Assembly (NCBI RefSeq): GCF_900155945.1
Contig: NZ_FTMN01000002.1
Location: 186,001-250,000, forward strand
Direction: 5' to 3'
Length of the DNA stretch: 64,000 nt
Source of the DNA: Marinobacterium stanieri
GTDB taxonomy: Bacteria; Pseudomonadota; Gammaproteobacteria; Pseudomonadales; Balneatricaceae
Shown in pieces: positions 53,026 through 62,278 of this stretch; the stretch's first letter is position 1; every line of letters starts with the position of its first letter. Both the position numbers and the translations under genes were made by a program. Below the pieces are notes generated by a model that ran no database searches, was not told where the DNA came from, and was given only the letters and a program-made list of their open reading frames with translations.

Positions 53026-53325
53026 ATGGAGCCTCAGTTAGAAGAGAGGCACAAAGGCGGCCGCAAAGCCCGACAGGCCGCCATGCTCTGCCAAAGCGAG
53101 GAGTTCAGGCTATGGCTCGACCGTCGCGCCCGGGCGAAATACAACCTGGTAATGGATGACGGCACCCACACTGAGCAGGATGCCCGTGACTTTATCCTCC
53201 AGGCTTGCGCCGTTGAAAGTCGTGCAGAATTGGATCATAACGATCAGGCGTCTGCCATGTTCGCCAAGATTCTCCAGGCATATAGCCGGTATCGGTACCG
53301 GCAGAAACAAGCCACTGGAGGGTAG
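53026..53325 (+). CDS. Unknown early protein
   Basis: A 99-residue basic protein, two bases after the previous gene. It has HKGGRKARQAAMLCQSEEF, GTHTEQDARDFILQACAVES and a helical end. It is not recognised. It lies directly before the excisionase gene. Confidence 0.55.
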   Translation: MEPQLEERHKGGRKARQAAMLCQSEEFRLWLDRRARAKYNLVMDDGTHTEQDARDFILQACAVESRAELDHNDQASAMFAKILQAYSRYRYRQKQATGG

Positions 53326-53326
53326 T

Positions 53327-53539
53327 ATGCAGCTTCAGAGATGGAGAACCGTGAACAGGCGGTACTTTGCCCCTCGCTCTGGGCCGTCCGAGAACGAATG
53401 GAAAGAGATGATCCGCAAAGGCGTAGTGAATGGCCGCATCATGGGAGACATGACCTATATTGATGAAGACCAGATCGCCGCACACGTTGAGCTGCCCATG
53501 GGCAATTCATCTGAGAATATTCCAGACTTGTTGAGCTAA
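53327..53539 (+). CDS. xis: Excisionase-like protein
   Basis: A 70-residue protein with a winged-helix pattern of excisionases (LQRWRTVNRRYF, WKEMIRKGVVNGRIMGDMTYIDEDQI). It lies just before int, which is the usual place. Together with integrase it should direct excision. Confidence 0.75.
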   Translation: MQLQRWRTVNRRYFAPRSGPSENEWKEMIRKGVVNGRIMGDMTYIDEDQIAAHVELPMGNSSENIPDLLS

Positions 53540-53563
53540 CCTGCTGTAAAGAGAAACCGCCTG

Positions 53564-54751
53564 ATGGCCCGCCCGAAAAAAATACGCTATTTCAATGGAG
53601 TGAAACTGGAAGACAACCTGTACCCCGATAACCGAGGCAGGGAATGTCACTGGAGATATAAGCGTCCGGACGGGACTTTCAGGCACTTCACCGCTGAGTC
53701 GGTGGATGCTGCAAACTTCATCGCACGCCATAACAACGAACGTCGAAACAACCCCTCACCAGCGAAACCGTCCGGTAATAGATTGGGTACCCTCGCTCAT
53801 TACGTGGGTGACTTCATTCACCACAGGGAAACCCAATCACCTGACCTGAAAACTAAGCGCAGCTGGAGGAACCGTTGTTATTCACTTCATCAATTCACCC
53901 GCACGATCACCAAACAGTTGTCTTACCTGGAACGATCAGACGTAAACGACTGGTGGGACACCCTCAGCCATCACCAGCAGAAAGCCCGTCATGCCGAGTT
54001 CCGGAAGTTCTTCAACTACCTGATGGGCCGCAACTTGCTACCGCGCATGGATTACAACCCCTTCACCACAGCCGACGATCGGCCACGCCTGTACACGCGC
54101 AGCCAGCCGGCAAGACGTGCAAAACGTCTGACACGTGTGGGCTTCTGGGCGATCTACAACAGCGCCGGAGAGCTAGGGTATGAGTGCCTGCAAGTTGCGA
54201 TGGGGATTAGCCTGCTGACGTTCATGCGCGAAGGTGATATTTGCGACCTCCGCTTGGATGAAGATATCGAGGACAATTTGATTAAGCGGGTTATTGGGAA
54301 GTCGGAAAACCAGAAAGGCAGTGCAAAAGCCGCTCGCTTGAAATGGGATCTGGGCAACTACCAGTTGCTGCGTAAGTTAATACAGCGTTCACGCATCCTG
54401 TCACTGCAGAACCGTCGTTGTCCCTATGTGATTAGTCACTGGCCAAAACAACGGCGCTTGGGTAAAACGAAGACACATCTCGCCCAAGTCACACCTCGGC
54501 GATTGATTGCAATGTTTGATGAATCTCGGAAGCATGCAGGCTTTACTGGCGATGATGCACCTGGCTTTCACCACATCCGCTCACTGGCCGATAAATTGGC
54601 TGCTGATGCCGGCTATCACATTCAGACCATCCAGCATGCCATGGCTCACTCATCCGAAGAGATGACCAGGTTATACCAGGATGGGCACGAGCTGCCGTAT
54701 GAAACTGTAGAAATTGCCTTCACTGAACATCAGATAGGTGGCTCGTTTTAA
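53564..54751 (+). CDS. int: Tyrosine-type phage integrase
   Basis: A 395-residue recombinase. An N-terminal arm-binding part (residues 1-70) is followed by a core-binding domain and a catalytic domain with Arg in FMREGDICDLRL, His-x-x-Arg in FHHIRSLADKLA, His in HAMAHSS and the nucleophile Tyr in MTRLYQDG. All catalytic residues are present. It ends about 160 bp from attR, as expected. Confidence 0.95.
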   Translation: MARPKKIRYFNGVKLEDNLYPDNRGRECHWRYKRPDGTFRHFTAESVDAANFIARHNNERRNNPSPAKPSGNRLGTLAHYVGDFIHHRETQSPDLKTKRSWRNRCYSLHQFTRTITKQLSYLERSDVNDWWDTLSHHQQKARHAEFRKFFNYLMGRNLLPRMDYNPFTTADDRPRLYTRSQPARRAKRLTRVGFWAIYNSAGELGYECLQVAMGISLLTFMREGDICDLRLDEDIEDNLIKRVIGKSENQKGSAKAARLKWDLGNYQLLRKLIQRSRILSLQNRRCPYVISHWPKQRRLGKTKTHLAQVTPRRLIAMFDESRKHAGFTGDDAPGFHHIRSLADKLAADAGYHIQTIQHAMAHSSEEMTRLYQDGHELPYETVEIAFTEHQIGGSF

Positions 54752-54757
54752 CAGCTA

Positions 54758-54873
54758 GTTACCTTTTCATGCCCTCTTTGTTACCTTTTTGTAACCTTCG
54801 GACCACTTCAGAAAACAATTTAAGATCAAATAGATACATCCGAAAACTGATATCTGAAACTGATATCACCTTT
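54758..54873. promoter_or_regulatory. Integrase arm-type sites next to attR
   Basis: GTTACCTTTT is found at 54758-54767 and GTTACCTTTTT at 54780-54790, with an ATCACCTTT at 54865-54873. Matching copies lie on the attL side (ATTACCTTTT at 16385, GTTACCTTTT at 16674). The symmetric placing around the core suggests recombinase arm sites. Confidence 0.6.
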
Positions 54874-54914
54874 TTCCGGTATCGTCTTGAAAAGATCAGG
54901 AGATTAAGAAGAAG

Positions 54915-54962
54915 TGGTGGAGCCTAGCGGGATCGAACCGCTGACCTCGACACTGCCAGTGT
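54915..54962. other. attR, phage attachment site
   Basis: The second 48-bp copy of the tRNA-Ala 3' half, here within the complete tRNA gene. It differs from attL by one base (54949 G). Confidence 0.95.
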
Positions 54963-54990
54963 CGCGCTCTCCCAGCTGAGCTAAGGCCCC
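54915..54990 (-). tRNA. tRNA-Ala(GGC), restored by the prophage
   Basis: A 76-nt gene including CCA. The anticodon loop CTGGCAG gives GGC. The anticodon stem is CGACA/TGTCG. The 3' half is part of attR, so the phage supplies some of this gene. Confidence 0.97.
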
Positions 54991-55022
54991 ACAATGGGTC
55001 AGGCATGAGCCTGTGGTGTAAG

Positions 55023-55098
55023 TGGCGTCCCATAGGGGGTTCGAACCCCTGTTACCGCCGTGAAAGGGCGGTGTCCTAGGCCACTAGACGAATGGGAC
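55023..55098 (-). tRNA. tRNA-Glu(TTC)
   Basis: A 76-nt gene including CCA. The anticodon stem CCGCC/GGCGG encloses CTTTCAC, giving anticodon TTC. It sits between two tRNA-Ala genes. Confidence 0.97.
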
Positions 55099-55195
55099 GC
55101 AAAGTCACAAATACAGTCCAAGTTAGCGTTTTTGTCCGCTATTTTTGTCCAGTTTTTGTCCGGTTAGTCTTCACTAACGCTGCGTCACATGTGAT

Positions 55196-55271
55196 TGGTG
55201 GAGCCTAGCGGGATCGAACCGCTGACCTCAACACTGCCAGTGTTGCGCTCTCCCAGCTGAGCTAAGGCCCC
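55196..55271 (-). tRNA. tRNA-Ala(GGC), second copy
   Basis: A 76-nt gene including CCA, with anticodon GGC. Compared with the first copy it carries the anticodon stem CAACA/TGTTG. It is 88 bp downstream of gltX. Confidence 0.97.
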
Positions 55272-55359
55272 TCGTCACAGGACGGGGCGTATATTAATCG
55301 CCCCTCCCGGTGGTGTCAAACACTTTTTAGCAAAACGTCACAAAAAATTATGAGTCTAA

Positions 55360-56844
55360 TCATGCGCTTAGCGCACGGTACTCTTTCTCAAGACGCTTGG
55401 TGGCCTTCTTGGAAGGTGCACCCACCACTTCCAGTGCATGACGCAAGCGCGCACGGCTCATATCCGGCCCCAGAATCGACATGGCATCCACCACGGATAC
55501 ACTCTGCGAAGTACCGGCAATCGCCACAAACAGCGGGAACAGGAAATCACGAATCTTGATTTCCATGCCATCGGCCAGACCTTTCAGCTCGGCAAACAGG
55601 CTGTCGCGGTCCCATTTTGTCTGCTGATCAAGGTGCCAGACACTGAACTGCAGGATGCGCTGAACCTCTTCCTGCTCGAGCTTCTTGTGCTCAAAGTCCG
55701 CCTCGGAAATGGACAGCATACCGCTAAGGAAGAACCCGGCCAGAGGCGCCACGTCGGAGAATTTCTCTACACGCGGCTGAATCAGCGGAATAATCTGCAT
55801 CAAGTATTCCGGGTTAAGCGCCCACTTCTGAACCTGAGCGGCAAACTGCTCCGGTGTCAGGTCTTCACGAATCCACAAGCCATTCAACCAGCTCAACTTT
55901 TCCTGGTCAAAAACAGGACCGCCCAGCGAGACACGCTGGATGTCAAAGTTGGCGAACATTTCATCACGGTTGAACTTCTCGCGCTCGTCCGGCATTGACC
56001 AGCCCATGCGACCCAGATAGTTAAGCAGTGCTTCCGGCAGGAAGCCCATGCGCTGATAGTACAGAATGCTGGTCGGGTTCTTGCGCTTGGACAGCTTGGA
56101 CTTGTCAGGGTTACGCAGCAGCGGCATGTGGCACAGCTGCGGCATATCCCAGCCAAAGTACTGATACAGAAGCTTGTGCTTGGGCGCAGAGTTGATCCAC
56201 TCTTCACCACGGATCACATGGGTAATTTTCATCAGGTGATCATCGACCACGTTGGCCAGATGATAGGTCGGCATGCCATCAGACTTCAGCAGAATCTGAG
56301 CATCGACCTGCCCCCAGTCCAACTCGATCGGGCCGCGCAGCATATCATCAATGACACAGACACCCTCTTCCGGCACTTTCATGCGCACAACATAGGGCAT
56401 ACCTGCAGCCATACGGCGTTCGACTTCGTCCTGCGGAAGCTCCAGGTCGCTCTGCTTCAGCGCTGTATGCTTGCCATCAGCCTTGCGTGATTCACGCAGC
56501 TCATCCAGCTCTTCGGCGGTACGGAAGCACAGGAACGCGGTTCCCTCTTCCACCAGGCGCATGGCAAAGTCCTTGTACATGTCCTTGCGTTCGCTCTGGC
56601 GATAGGGCCCGTATTCACCACCGACATCAGGTCCTTCATCCCATTCCAGACCCAGCCAGCGCAGGGAATCCAGAATCGCCTGTTCCGACTCATCGGTGCT
56701 GCGCGTCTGGTCAGTATCCTCGATACGCAAAATGAACTGACCACCATGCTGGCGGGCGAATGCGAGGTTAAACAGTGCGATATAGGCGGTGCCCACATGG
56801 GGATCACCGGTGGGAGACGGCGCTACACGGGTACGAACAGTCAT
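55360..56844 (-). CDS. gltX: Glutamate-tRNA ligase
   Basis: It charges tRNA-Glu. A 494-residue class I synthetase with the HIGH-type motif ([11 protein letters not shown]), [11 protein letters not shown] and the KMSKS-type [10 protein letters not shown]. The C-terminal helical anticodon domain is present. It lies upstream of, and co-directional with, the tRNA-Ala/Glu/Ala genes. Confidence 0.97.
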   Translation of the reverse strand: MTVRTRVAPSPTGDPHVGTAYIALFNLAFARQHGGQFILRIEDTDQTRSTDESEQAILDSLRWLGLEWDEGPDVGGEYGPYRQSERKDMYKDFAMRLVEEGTAFLCFRTAEELDELRESRKADGKHTALKQSDLELPQDEVERRMAAGMPYVVRMKVPEEGVCVIDDMLRGPIELDWGQVDAQILLKSDGMPTYHLANVVDDHLMKITHVIRGEEWINSAPKHKLLYQYFGWDMPQLCHMPLLRNPDKSKLSKRKNPTSILYYQRMGFLPEALLNYLGRMGWSMPDEREKFNRDEMFANFDIQRVSLGGPVFDQEKLSWLNGLWIREDLTPEQFAAQVQKWALNPEYLMQIIPLIQPRVEKFSDVAPLAGFFLSGMLSISEADFEHKKLEQEEVQRILQFSVWHLDQQTKWDRDSLFAELKGLADGMEIKIRDFLFPLFVAIAGTSQSVSVVDAMSILGPDMSRARLRHALEVVGAPSKKATKRLEKEYRALSA

Positions 56845-56930
56845 GATTCTCTGTACTCGATCCTGTTGGTGGTTTACGAAAACAACGGATTATAGCCTGT
56901 GAACAGGGGTGGCAGCCATGCCAGCCTGCA

Positions 56931-57308
56931 TTAGCCTACAAGGAAGTTGTCATAGATGATGCCGCCCCAGACAAGCGCCGTGATAAACAGGCTAAACAAA
57001 ACGGCTGCCGAGCCCAGGTCCTTCGCCAGCCCAGCCAGTGCATGAAACTCGGTACCAGCCCTGTCCACGATCGCTTCTATTGCCGTATTGACCAACTCCA
57101 TGATCAGCACCAGCAACAGGGTGCTGATCAACAATCCCAGCTGCAACCCCGATTGAGCAATCCAGAACGAGAAGGGCAGCATGGCCAATGCCGCCCAGGT
57201 TTCATACCGGAACGCCGGTTCTGAGCGATAGGCCGCCTTAAGCCCTTTTAATGAATATCGGGTGGCATGATAAAAGCGAATCAGCCCGGTTGACTTGGTT
57301 ACGATCAC
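56931..57308 (-). CDS. dgkA: Diacylglycerol kinase
   Basis: A 125-residue integral membrane enzyme that recycles diacylglycerol to phosphatidate. It has the surface helix (YHATRYSLKGLKAAYRSEPAF), three TM segments and the catalytic signature MELVNTAIEAIVDR. All expected residues are present. Confidence 0.95.
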   Translation of the reverse strand: MIVTKSTGLIRFYHATRYSLKGLKAAYRSEPAFRYETWAALAMLPFSFWIAQSGLQLGLLISTLLLVLIMELVNTAIEAIVDRAGTEFHALAGLAKDLGSAAVLFSLFITALVWGGIIYDNFLVG

Positions 57309-57651
57309 GACAGCTCCTTAAATTTGAATAGTATGAACCGGTTTGAATACGGCTACACACCCGATTAAAACAGCAGCAGTTTGCATGCCATTACAAGACA
57401 GCCCCAGCTTGTCAGAGTTTCCATACAAATCCGTTAAAGCTTGCTGCTTTACCGAGGATTTTCCTGTCACTCAATGACAGGGCCAGCGCTTTGCCGCAAA
57501 CATAAACAGCCAGGCTTAAAGCCGCCTTAAATCCCCGCCCGCTATGATACAATTCTCGTCCAATTTCTGCGTGAGCAACCCTGGCTTTCATGATCCAGCA
57601 TAGGGCCTGGACGCGCTTTCACGCAGACCGCTAAACTCGCAGTAGGCACGC
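57309..57651. other. Gap between dgkA and dusA
   Basis: A 343-bp divergent gap. A TATGAT element at 57543-57548 could be the -10 of dusA. A short inverted repeat TGTCA/TGACA is seen near 57465. No gene, repeat or RNA structure that I can support is present. Confidence 0.5.
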
Positions 57652-58692
57652 ATGAATACACAGGCATTAGAAAAGACAACCTCCACACACCCCCAAGCAC
57701 AGCCAGACTCAGTCAATCGCCGCTTCAGCATTGCCCCCATGATGGACTGGACAACATCAGACTGCCGTGTCCTCCACCGCCTGATGTCCCGGCATACACT
57801 GCTGTATACCGAAATGGTCACCACCGGCGCTCTTATCCACGGCGATGCGGCCCGCCACCTGCGCTATGAGGACAGCGAGCACCCGATTGCGCTGCAATTG
57901 GGTGGCAGTAATCCTGCAGACCTTGCCACCTGCACGCGCATGGCACAGGAGTGGGGTTATGACGAAGTAAACCTCAATGTTGGCTGCCCCAGTGATCGCG
58001 TTCAGAACAATATGATCGGGGCCTGCCTTATGGAATTCCCTGAACGTGTTGCGGAATGCCTGGCCGAGATGCAGGCTGCTGTCGATATCCCGGTAACCGT
58101 GAAACACCGCCTGGGTATCGACGATCTGGATAGTTTCGAGCATCTGCATCGCTTTGTTGAGGTGGTACGCCAAAGCGGCTGCCGCAGCTTCACCATTCAT
58201 GCACGCAAAGCGATACTCGACGGCTTGAGCCCGAAAGAGAACCGCGACATCCCCCCGCTCATGTATGACCGCGTCTACCGTATCAAGGAGCTGTTCCCCG
58301 ATCTGGAAGTCGTTATTAACGGCGGCATCAAGACACTGGAGGAGTGTGACACACATCTGCAACATGTAGATGGTGTCATGATTGGCCGTGAAGCCTATCA
58401 GAACCCCTGGCCGCTACTAAGCCAGGCGGACGCACGCTTTTTTAATGACGACCATCCGTATTTGAGCCGCCTGGATGTTGCCGAAGCCTTTATCCCCCAC
58501 CTCGAAAAACGCCTGGCCGAGGGTGCCCCGCTTTACGCCGTCATCAAACATCTACTGGGCCTTTTTCACGGCCAGCGTGGCGGCAAACAGTTCCGCCGTT
58601 ACCTGAGTGAAAATGGCCACAAACGTGATGCCGCTGTCGACACCTTTCGCGCGGCACTGGCACTGGTAACCCCCAGTCCAGACACCGAATGA
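57652..58692 (+). CDS. dusA: tRNA-dihydrouridine(20/20a) synthase
   Basis: A flavoenzyme that reduces uridine 20/20a in the tRNA D loop. The 346-residue sequence has FSIAPMMDWTTSDCR, YTEMVTTGALIHGD, LNVGCPSDRVQ with the catalytic Cys, VKHRLGIDD and the FMN site INGGIKTLEE and GVMIGREAYQNPW. This matches DusA better than DusB or DusC. Confidence 0.95.
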   Translation: MNTQALEKTTSTHPQAQPDSVNRRFSIAPMMDWTTSDCRVLHRLMSRHTLLYTEMVTTGALIHGDAARHLRYEDSEHPIALQLGGSNPADLATCTRMAQEWGYDEVNLNVGCPSDRVQNNMIGACLMEFPERVAECLAEMQAAVDIPVTVKHRLGIDDLDSFEHLHRFVEVVRQSGCRSFTIHARKAILDGLSPKENRDIPPLMYDRVYRIKELFPDLEVVINGGIKTLEECDTHLQHVDGVMIGREAYQNPWPLLSQADARFFNDDHPYLSRLDVAEAFIPHLEKRLAEGAPLYAVIKHLLGLFHGQRGGKQFRRYLSENGHKRDAAVDTFRAALALVTPSPDTE

Positions 58693-58721
58693 TTTAACCG
58701 ACTGCAACAGGACATACACTG

Positions 58722-59657
58722 ATGGACCAACTGCAACAACTGAAACAGATGACCACCGTCGTCGCCGATACCGGTGACATTGATGCCATCCGTGAATACC
58801 AGCCCGTCGATGCCACTACCAACCCGTCCCTGCTCCTGAAAGCAGCACAGGAAAGCAAGTACGCCGCACTATTGCAGGAAGCCAAGGCCTGGGCCGGCAC
58901 TGGTGACGATCAGCTGCAACGCATGAGTGATCGCTTTGGTGTACTCATTGGCCGCGAAATTACTCAGATCATCCCGGGACGCATCTCTACTGAGGTTGAT
59001 GCACGCCTGTCGTTTGACACCCAGGCGACGATTGCCAAGGCCCGCGAACTGATTCAGCAGTATGAAGCACTGGACATCCCGCGGGACCGTGTACTGATTA
59101 AAATTGCTTCTACCTGGGAAGGAATTGAAGCCGGGCGCCAGCTGGAACAGGAAGGCATCAACTGCAACCTGACACTCCTGTTCAGTTTTGCCCAGGCTCA
59201 AGCCTGTGCCGATGCCGGTATCTACCTGATTTCACCTTTTGTCGGCCGTATTCTTGACTGGCACAAGCAACGCCAGCCCGATGCCGATTTCAGCTTCGAT
59301 CAGGACCCTGGTGTGCAATCGGTCAGCCGTATCTATCGCTACTTTAAAACCCATGACTACAATACCGTCGTAATGGGCGCCAGCTTTCGTAATACAGGCG
59401 AGATTCAGGCCTTGGCCGGCTGCGACCGCCTGACCATCAGCCCTGCCCTGATGCAGGCACTGGCTGAAGACGATAGCGAACTGGAACGACGCCTGACCGC
59501 TGAAACCAAGAGCGATGACCCGCGCGAAATACTGACTGAAAGCCAGTTCCGCTGGAAGATGAATGAAGACCTGATGGCCCACGAAAAACTGGCAGAAGGT
59601 ATCCGCAACTTTGCTGCAGACCAGGTCAAGCTGGAGCAGCTGCTGGCGGCTTGCTAA
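58722..59657 (+). CDS. tal: Transaldolase
   Basis: It exchanges dihydroxyacetone units in the pentose-phosphate pathway. A 311-residue TalA/B-type enzyme with [15 protein letters not shown], the catalytic Lys in [13 protein letters not shown] and [18 protein letters not shown]. It starts 29 bp after dusA and may be cotranscribed. Confidence 0.96.
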   Translation: MDQLQQLKQMTTVVADTGDIDAIREYQPVDATTNPSLLLKAAQESKYAALLQEAKAWAGTGDDQLQRMSDRFGVLIGREITQIIPGRISTEVDARLSFDTQATIAKARELIQQYEALDIPRDRVLIKIASTWEGIEAGRQLEQEGINCNLTLLFSFAQAQACADAGIYLISPFVGRILDWHKQRQPDADFSFDQDPGVQSVSRIYRYFKTHDYNTVVMGASFRNTGEIQALAGCDRLTISPALMQALAEDDSELERRLTAETKSDDPREILTESQFRWKMNEDLMAHEKLAEGIRNFAADQVKLEQLLAAC

Positions 59658-59690
59658 ATCAGGCAGGGAAAAAACGTGAATGGAGAACTG

Positions 59691-60176
59691 TCAGCGACAG
59701 TTCTCCAGCGTTGCAACCAGGTCCTTAAAGGCCTCACGGTTGCTGTCATTCAAATCGCTGAGCACCTTATGCGCATCCAGAATCCTTGAGCGCACCTCAT
59801 CTTCCGACTCCTGCACAAAGGGAACCTGCTTGAGCTCGCAGCGGTCGGCTGGCAACTCAGGCACCAGCACAAACACACGATCAAAGCCCATACTCATAAG
59901 AATGCGGGTAATATCATCTCGCGTCGAGACAAGGGTCGGTTGAGGCATGCCTTTTTTGTCAGCCTTGATGGCCAACTTGGCAATGAGCCCCAGCGAAGTG
60001 CTGTCGATATTCTCGGTTTCGGTCAAATCAACCAGAGTGTCGGTGATATCATCACGCTGCAAAACACTGTCCAGGTGACGCTCGATAGTAGAACAAAGCG
60101 TCAAACGAACATCACCGGCAAACTTCAACACATAGTGCCCGTCACGACACGCGTAGTAAATCGCGCCATCACTCAT
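59691..60176 (-). CDS. STAS-domain anti-sigma factor antagonist (HsbA-like)
   Basis: A 161-residue protein with a STAS fold (about 10-100): VDLTETENIDSTSLGLIAKL, where the Ser is the likely phosphorylation site. It overlaps the phosphatase gene by four bases, so the two form a partner-switching pair. In Pseudomonas, HsbA/HsbR link such a pair to flagellar or biofilm control. A hairpin (GGAGAACTG / CAGTTCTCC) at its 3' end faces the transaldolase gene. Confidence 0.85.
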   Translation of the reverse strand: MSDGAIYYACRDGHYVLKFAGDVRLTLCSTIERHLDSVLQRDDITDTLVDLTETENIDSTSLGLIAKLAIKADKKGMPQPTLVSTRDDITRILMSMGFDRVFVLVPELPADRCELKQVPFVQESEDEVRSRILDAHKVLSDLNDSNREAFKDLVATLENCR

Positions 60177-61348
60177 AAAGCGTCTCTGCGTACCCTCATG
60201 ATCGCAACATCATCCGGGTTATCAGCCCGTCCGGCAGGCATCATACTCTGCAATAATTGCTCTGGCGAGTCCCATTCACTTGAACACTGTCGCAATAAGC
60301 AATCTTCTTTTTCGCGGAGAGAGTCACCGTCAATAATTTCGAGAATACCATCGGAAAAAAGCGTGATATCAAAAGCCGTATCCAGCTCACAAAAGTGGCG
60401 CTCAAAATGCGGCTCATCAAACAGCCCCAGCGGCATACCCTTACCTTCAAGATAGCGCACTTCTCCGTTTTGACGCAGTATCGGTAGCGGGTGGTGACCA
60501 CCAACAGCATAATCGAGACAGCTGCGATCATGATCGATCACCCCGACAAACATGGTCAGATGCTTACCAAGGGACGTGAGCAGCATTTCACGGTTGATAC
60601 GCTCGAGCGTTGAAACCGGCGAGAGAATATCAAAGCTGGAATTGCGACGATAATTCCGCAACAGACGATGCGTCATGTTTTTCAACAGCACTGTCACCAG
60701 TGCCGAAGAAGCGCCATGGCCCGACACATCGGCAAGATAGAACATGGAGAGCTGATCATTGATGGGAAATGCATCAACAAAATCCCCACTCAACAGCAGC
60801 GAGGGCTTGAGAATATAATCAAATTCAAGACTATTGATTCGCTGACTGGTGGGTGGCAGCAGGTTTAACTGAACCTGCTGGGCAGCATGCTGATCTTCAC
60901 GCAGTTCATCCAGACTCCGCTCCAGGCTATCCCTGAGGCTGTAAACCTCTTCAATGTAACGTGCCCGCTTGAGCTGGCGTTCGACGGACTGAATAAACAG
61001 ATCGGGATGCAGCTGCAGCTCACCGATGACATACACATCATCCGCCCCACTTCTCAGTGCAGCAACCAGCTGCTCCGCCGTCCCCTCTTCAATCAAGGCA
61101 ACCAGCGGCTTGGGGCTCAGCCGTTGCGCCAGCGCATCCATGGTGACACTGCTGCCAACCGACGCCAGATCGAATATCAGGAGAGAAACAGGAAAGTGAT
61201 CAAGCTGATGCTCAACCTCTTCGAGATCGGCACAGTGAACCAGTGTAAGCTGATGATGATCACACTGGCTACACAGTTCGAAAATCCTGTCAGATGTTTC
61301 GGCACTGGCTGAAAGCAGCAGCACCCTTTGGTGATGTAGGTCCATCAA
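60173..61348 (-). CDS. Response regulator with PP2C (SpoIIE) phosphatase
   Basis: A 391-residue protein. Residues about 8-120 are a receiver-like domain with SLLIFDLASVG (probable phospho-Asp). A coiled linker (about 130-160) leads to the PP2C part with LSGDFVDAFP, DVSGHGASSALV, VGGHHPLPIL and the C-terminal DDVAIMRV. Metal-binding Asp residues are present. Unlike HsbR it lacks a HATPase kinase domain, so it should only dephosphorylate the STAS partner. Confidence 0.88.
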   Translation of the reverse strand: MMDLHHQRVLLLSASAETSDRIFELCSQCDHHQLTLVHCADLEEVEHQLDHFPVSLLIFDLASVGSSVTMDALAQRLSPKPLVALIEEGTAEQLVAALRSGADDVYVIGELQLHPDLFIQSVERQLKRARYIEEVYSLRDSLERSLDELREDQHAAQQVQLNLLPPTSQRINSLEFDYILKPSLLLSGDFVDAFPINDQLSMFYLADVSGHGASSALVTVLLKNMTHRLLRNYRRNSSFDILSPVSTLERINREMLLTSLGKHLTMFVGVIDHDRSCLDYAVGGHHPLPILRQNGEVRYLEGKGMPLGLFDEPHFERHFCELDTAFDITLFSDGILEIIDGDSLREKEDCLLRQCSSEWDSPEQLLQSMMPAGRADNPDDVAIMRVRRDAL

Positions 61349-61426
61349 TCAGCCTTAGGCATGAAAACTGATACTGGAAGCCCCACACTAGCCCCAATAT
61401 GACAGGCTTGCAACCATACCTCCGGA

Positions 61427-62131
61427 CTAGAAGTCCTCATCGTACTGGACGCTAACCTGGCCATCATTAATCAGGTAGTCACGGCGCTGCAGGTAAGCGT
61501 CGCGCACGAACAAATACTTGTCACCGGTAACAATCTGCTCGGCTTCCAGCAGACGGCTGCGCGTATCAATCAACAGCAGACCATATAAACTGTTTCGGGT
61601 AGGCACATGATCGATTCGATTGGTCAGGTCAATATTCACATCAACAATCAAGGCCGAACCATCACGAACAGTACTGGGTCCGAAAAACGGCAGCACCAGA
61701 TATGGACCACTGGGTACGCCCCAATAGCCGAGGGTTTGACCAAAGTCCTCGCCACGGCGCTCTATGCCCATCGGCGTGGCAACATCAATAAAACCGGCAA
61801 GACCAAAGGTGGAATTAAATGCCAGGCGCGCCAGGCTTTTGCCAGCACCTTCAAATTTCAGCTGAAAGAGATTATTGGCAAGATTATTCACATCACGCAG
61901 ATTGTGAAAAAAATTACTCACGGCTGTTTCGGCAATATCCGGTGTGATATAGCGATACCCTTGCGCCAATGGTTTGAGGGTATATTTATCAACGGTTTCG
62001 TTAAACGAAAAAATTGACCGGTTCATCCTTTCCAGTGGATCCGCTTCTTCAGCACCCGCGACAACAGGCGCCATCCCAGACAGGGCCAATGCTGTAGCCA
62101 GAGCCCCCGTACGCATGGAAAAAGGCAGCAT
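61427..62131 (-). CDS. mlaA: MlaA/VacJ-family phospholipid transport protein without a lipobox
   Basis: A 234-residue protein with the MlaA core: DPLERMNRSIFSFNETVDKY, FFHNLRDVNNLANNLFQ, RLAFNSTFGLAGFIDVATPM and the GYWGVPSGPYLVLPFFGPST motif. MlaA removes misplaced phospholipid from the outer leaflet. Normal MlaA is a lipoprotein; here the signal peptide ends in VVAGAEEAD and there is no Cys anywhere, so it cannot be lipidated. Confidence 0.92.
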   Translation of the reverse strand: MLPFSMRTGALATALALSGMAPVVAGAEEADPLERMNRSIFSFNETVDKYTLKPLAQGYRYITPDIAETAVSNFFHNLRDVNNLANNLFQLKFEGAGKSLARLAFNSTFGLAGFIDVATPMGIERRGEDFGQTLGYWGVPSGPYLVLPFFGPSTVRDGSALIVDVNIDLTNRIDHVPTRNSLYGLLLIDTRSRLLEAEQIVTGDKYLFVRDAYLQRRDYLINDGQVSVQYDEDF

Positions 62132-62225
62132 ATATATTCCTTAGTTAAAGCCGAAGCAGCTTTCATTTTAGCCGCTGTCTTCGCGCAATTAAACCCGCGC
62201 TGTTTACATCAGATATCTATAAAAC

Positions 62226-62254
62226 CAAAAAAGGCTCCCGAAGGAGCCTTTTTT
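62226..62254. terminator. Terminator of the porin gene
   Basis: The stem AAGGCTCC / GGAGCCTT with a CGAA loop is flanked by A on the left and T on the right, so it works in both directions. Confidence 0.9.
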
Positions 62255-62278
62255 CAAGCGACTTTAAAAAAGTCAGAC

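Larger units (their letters stand above)
16297..54962. mobile_element. P2-like (Myoviridae-type) prophage in a tRNA-Ala gene
   Basis: About 38.7 kb bounded by a 48-bp direct repeat made of the 3' half of tRNA-Ala(GGC). The head genes QPONML, tail X, R, S, V, W, J, I, sheath FI, tube FII, E/E', T, U, D, a lysis cassette, a lysogeny switch, xis and int all look intact, so the element may be inducible. Its order differs from P2: att, cos-like site and int lie together, as in phiCTX, and replication uses a primase-helicase instead of gpA. Non-structural cargo genes sit at several places. Confidence 0.95.
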
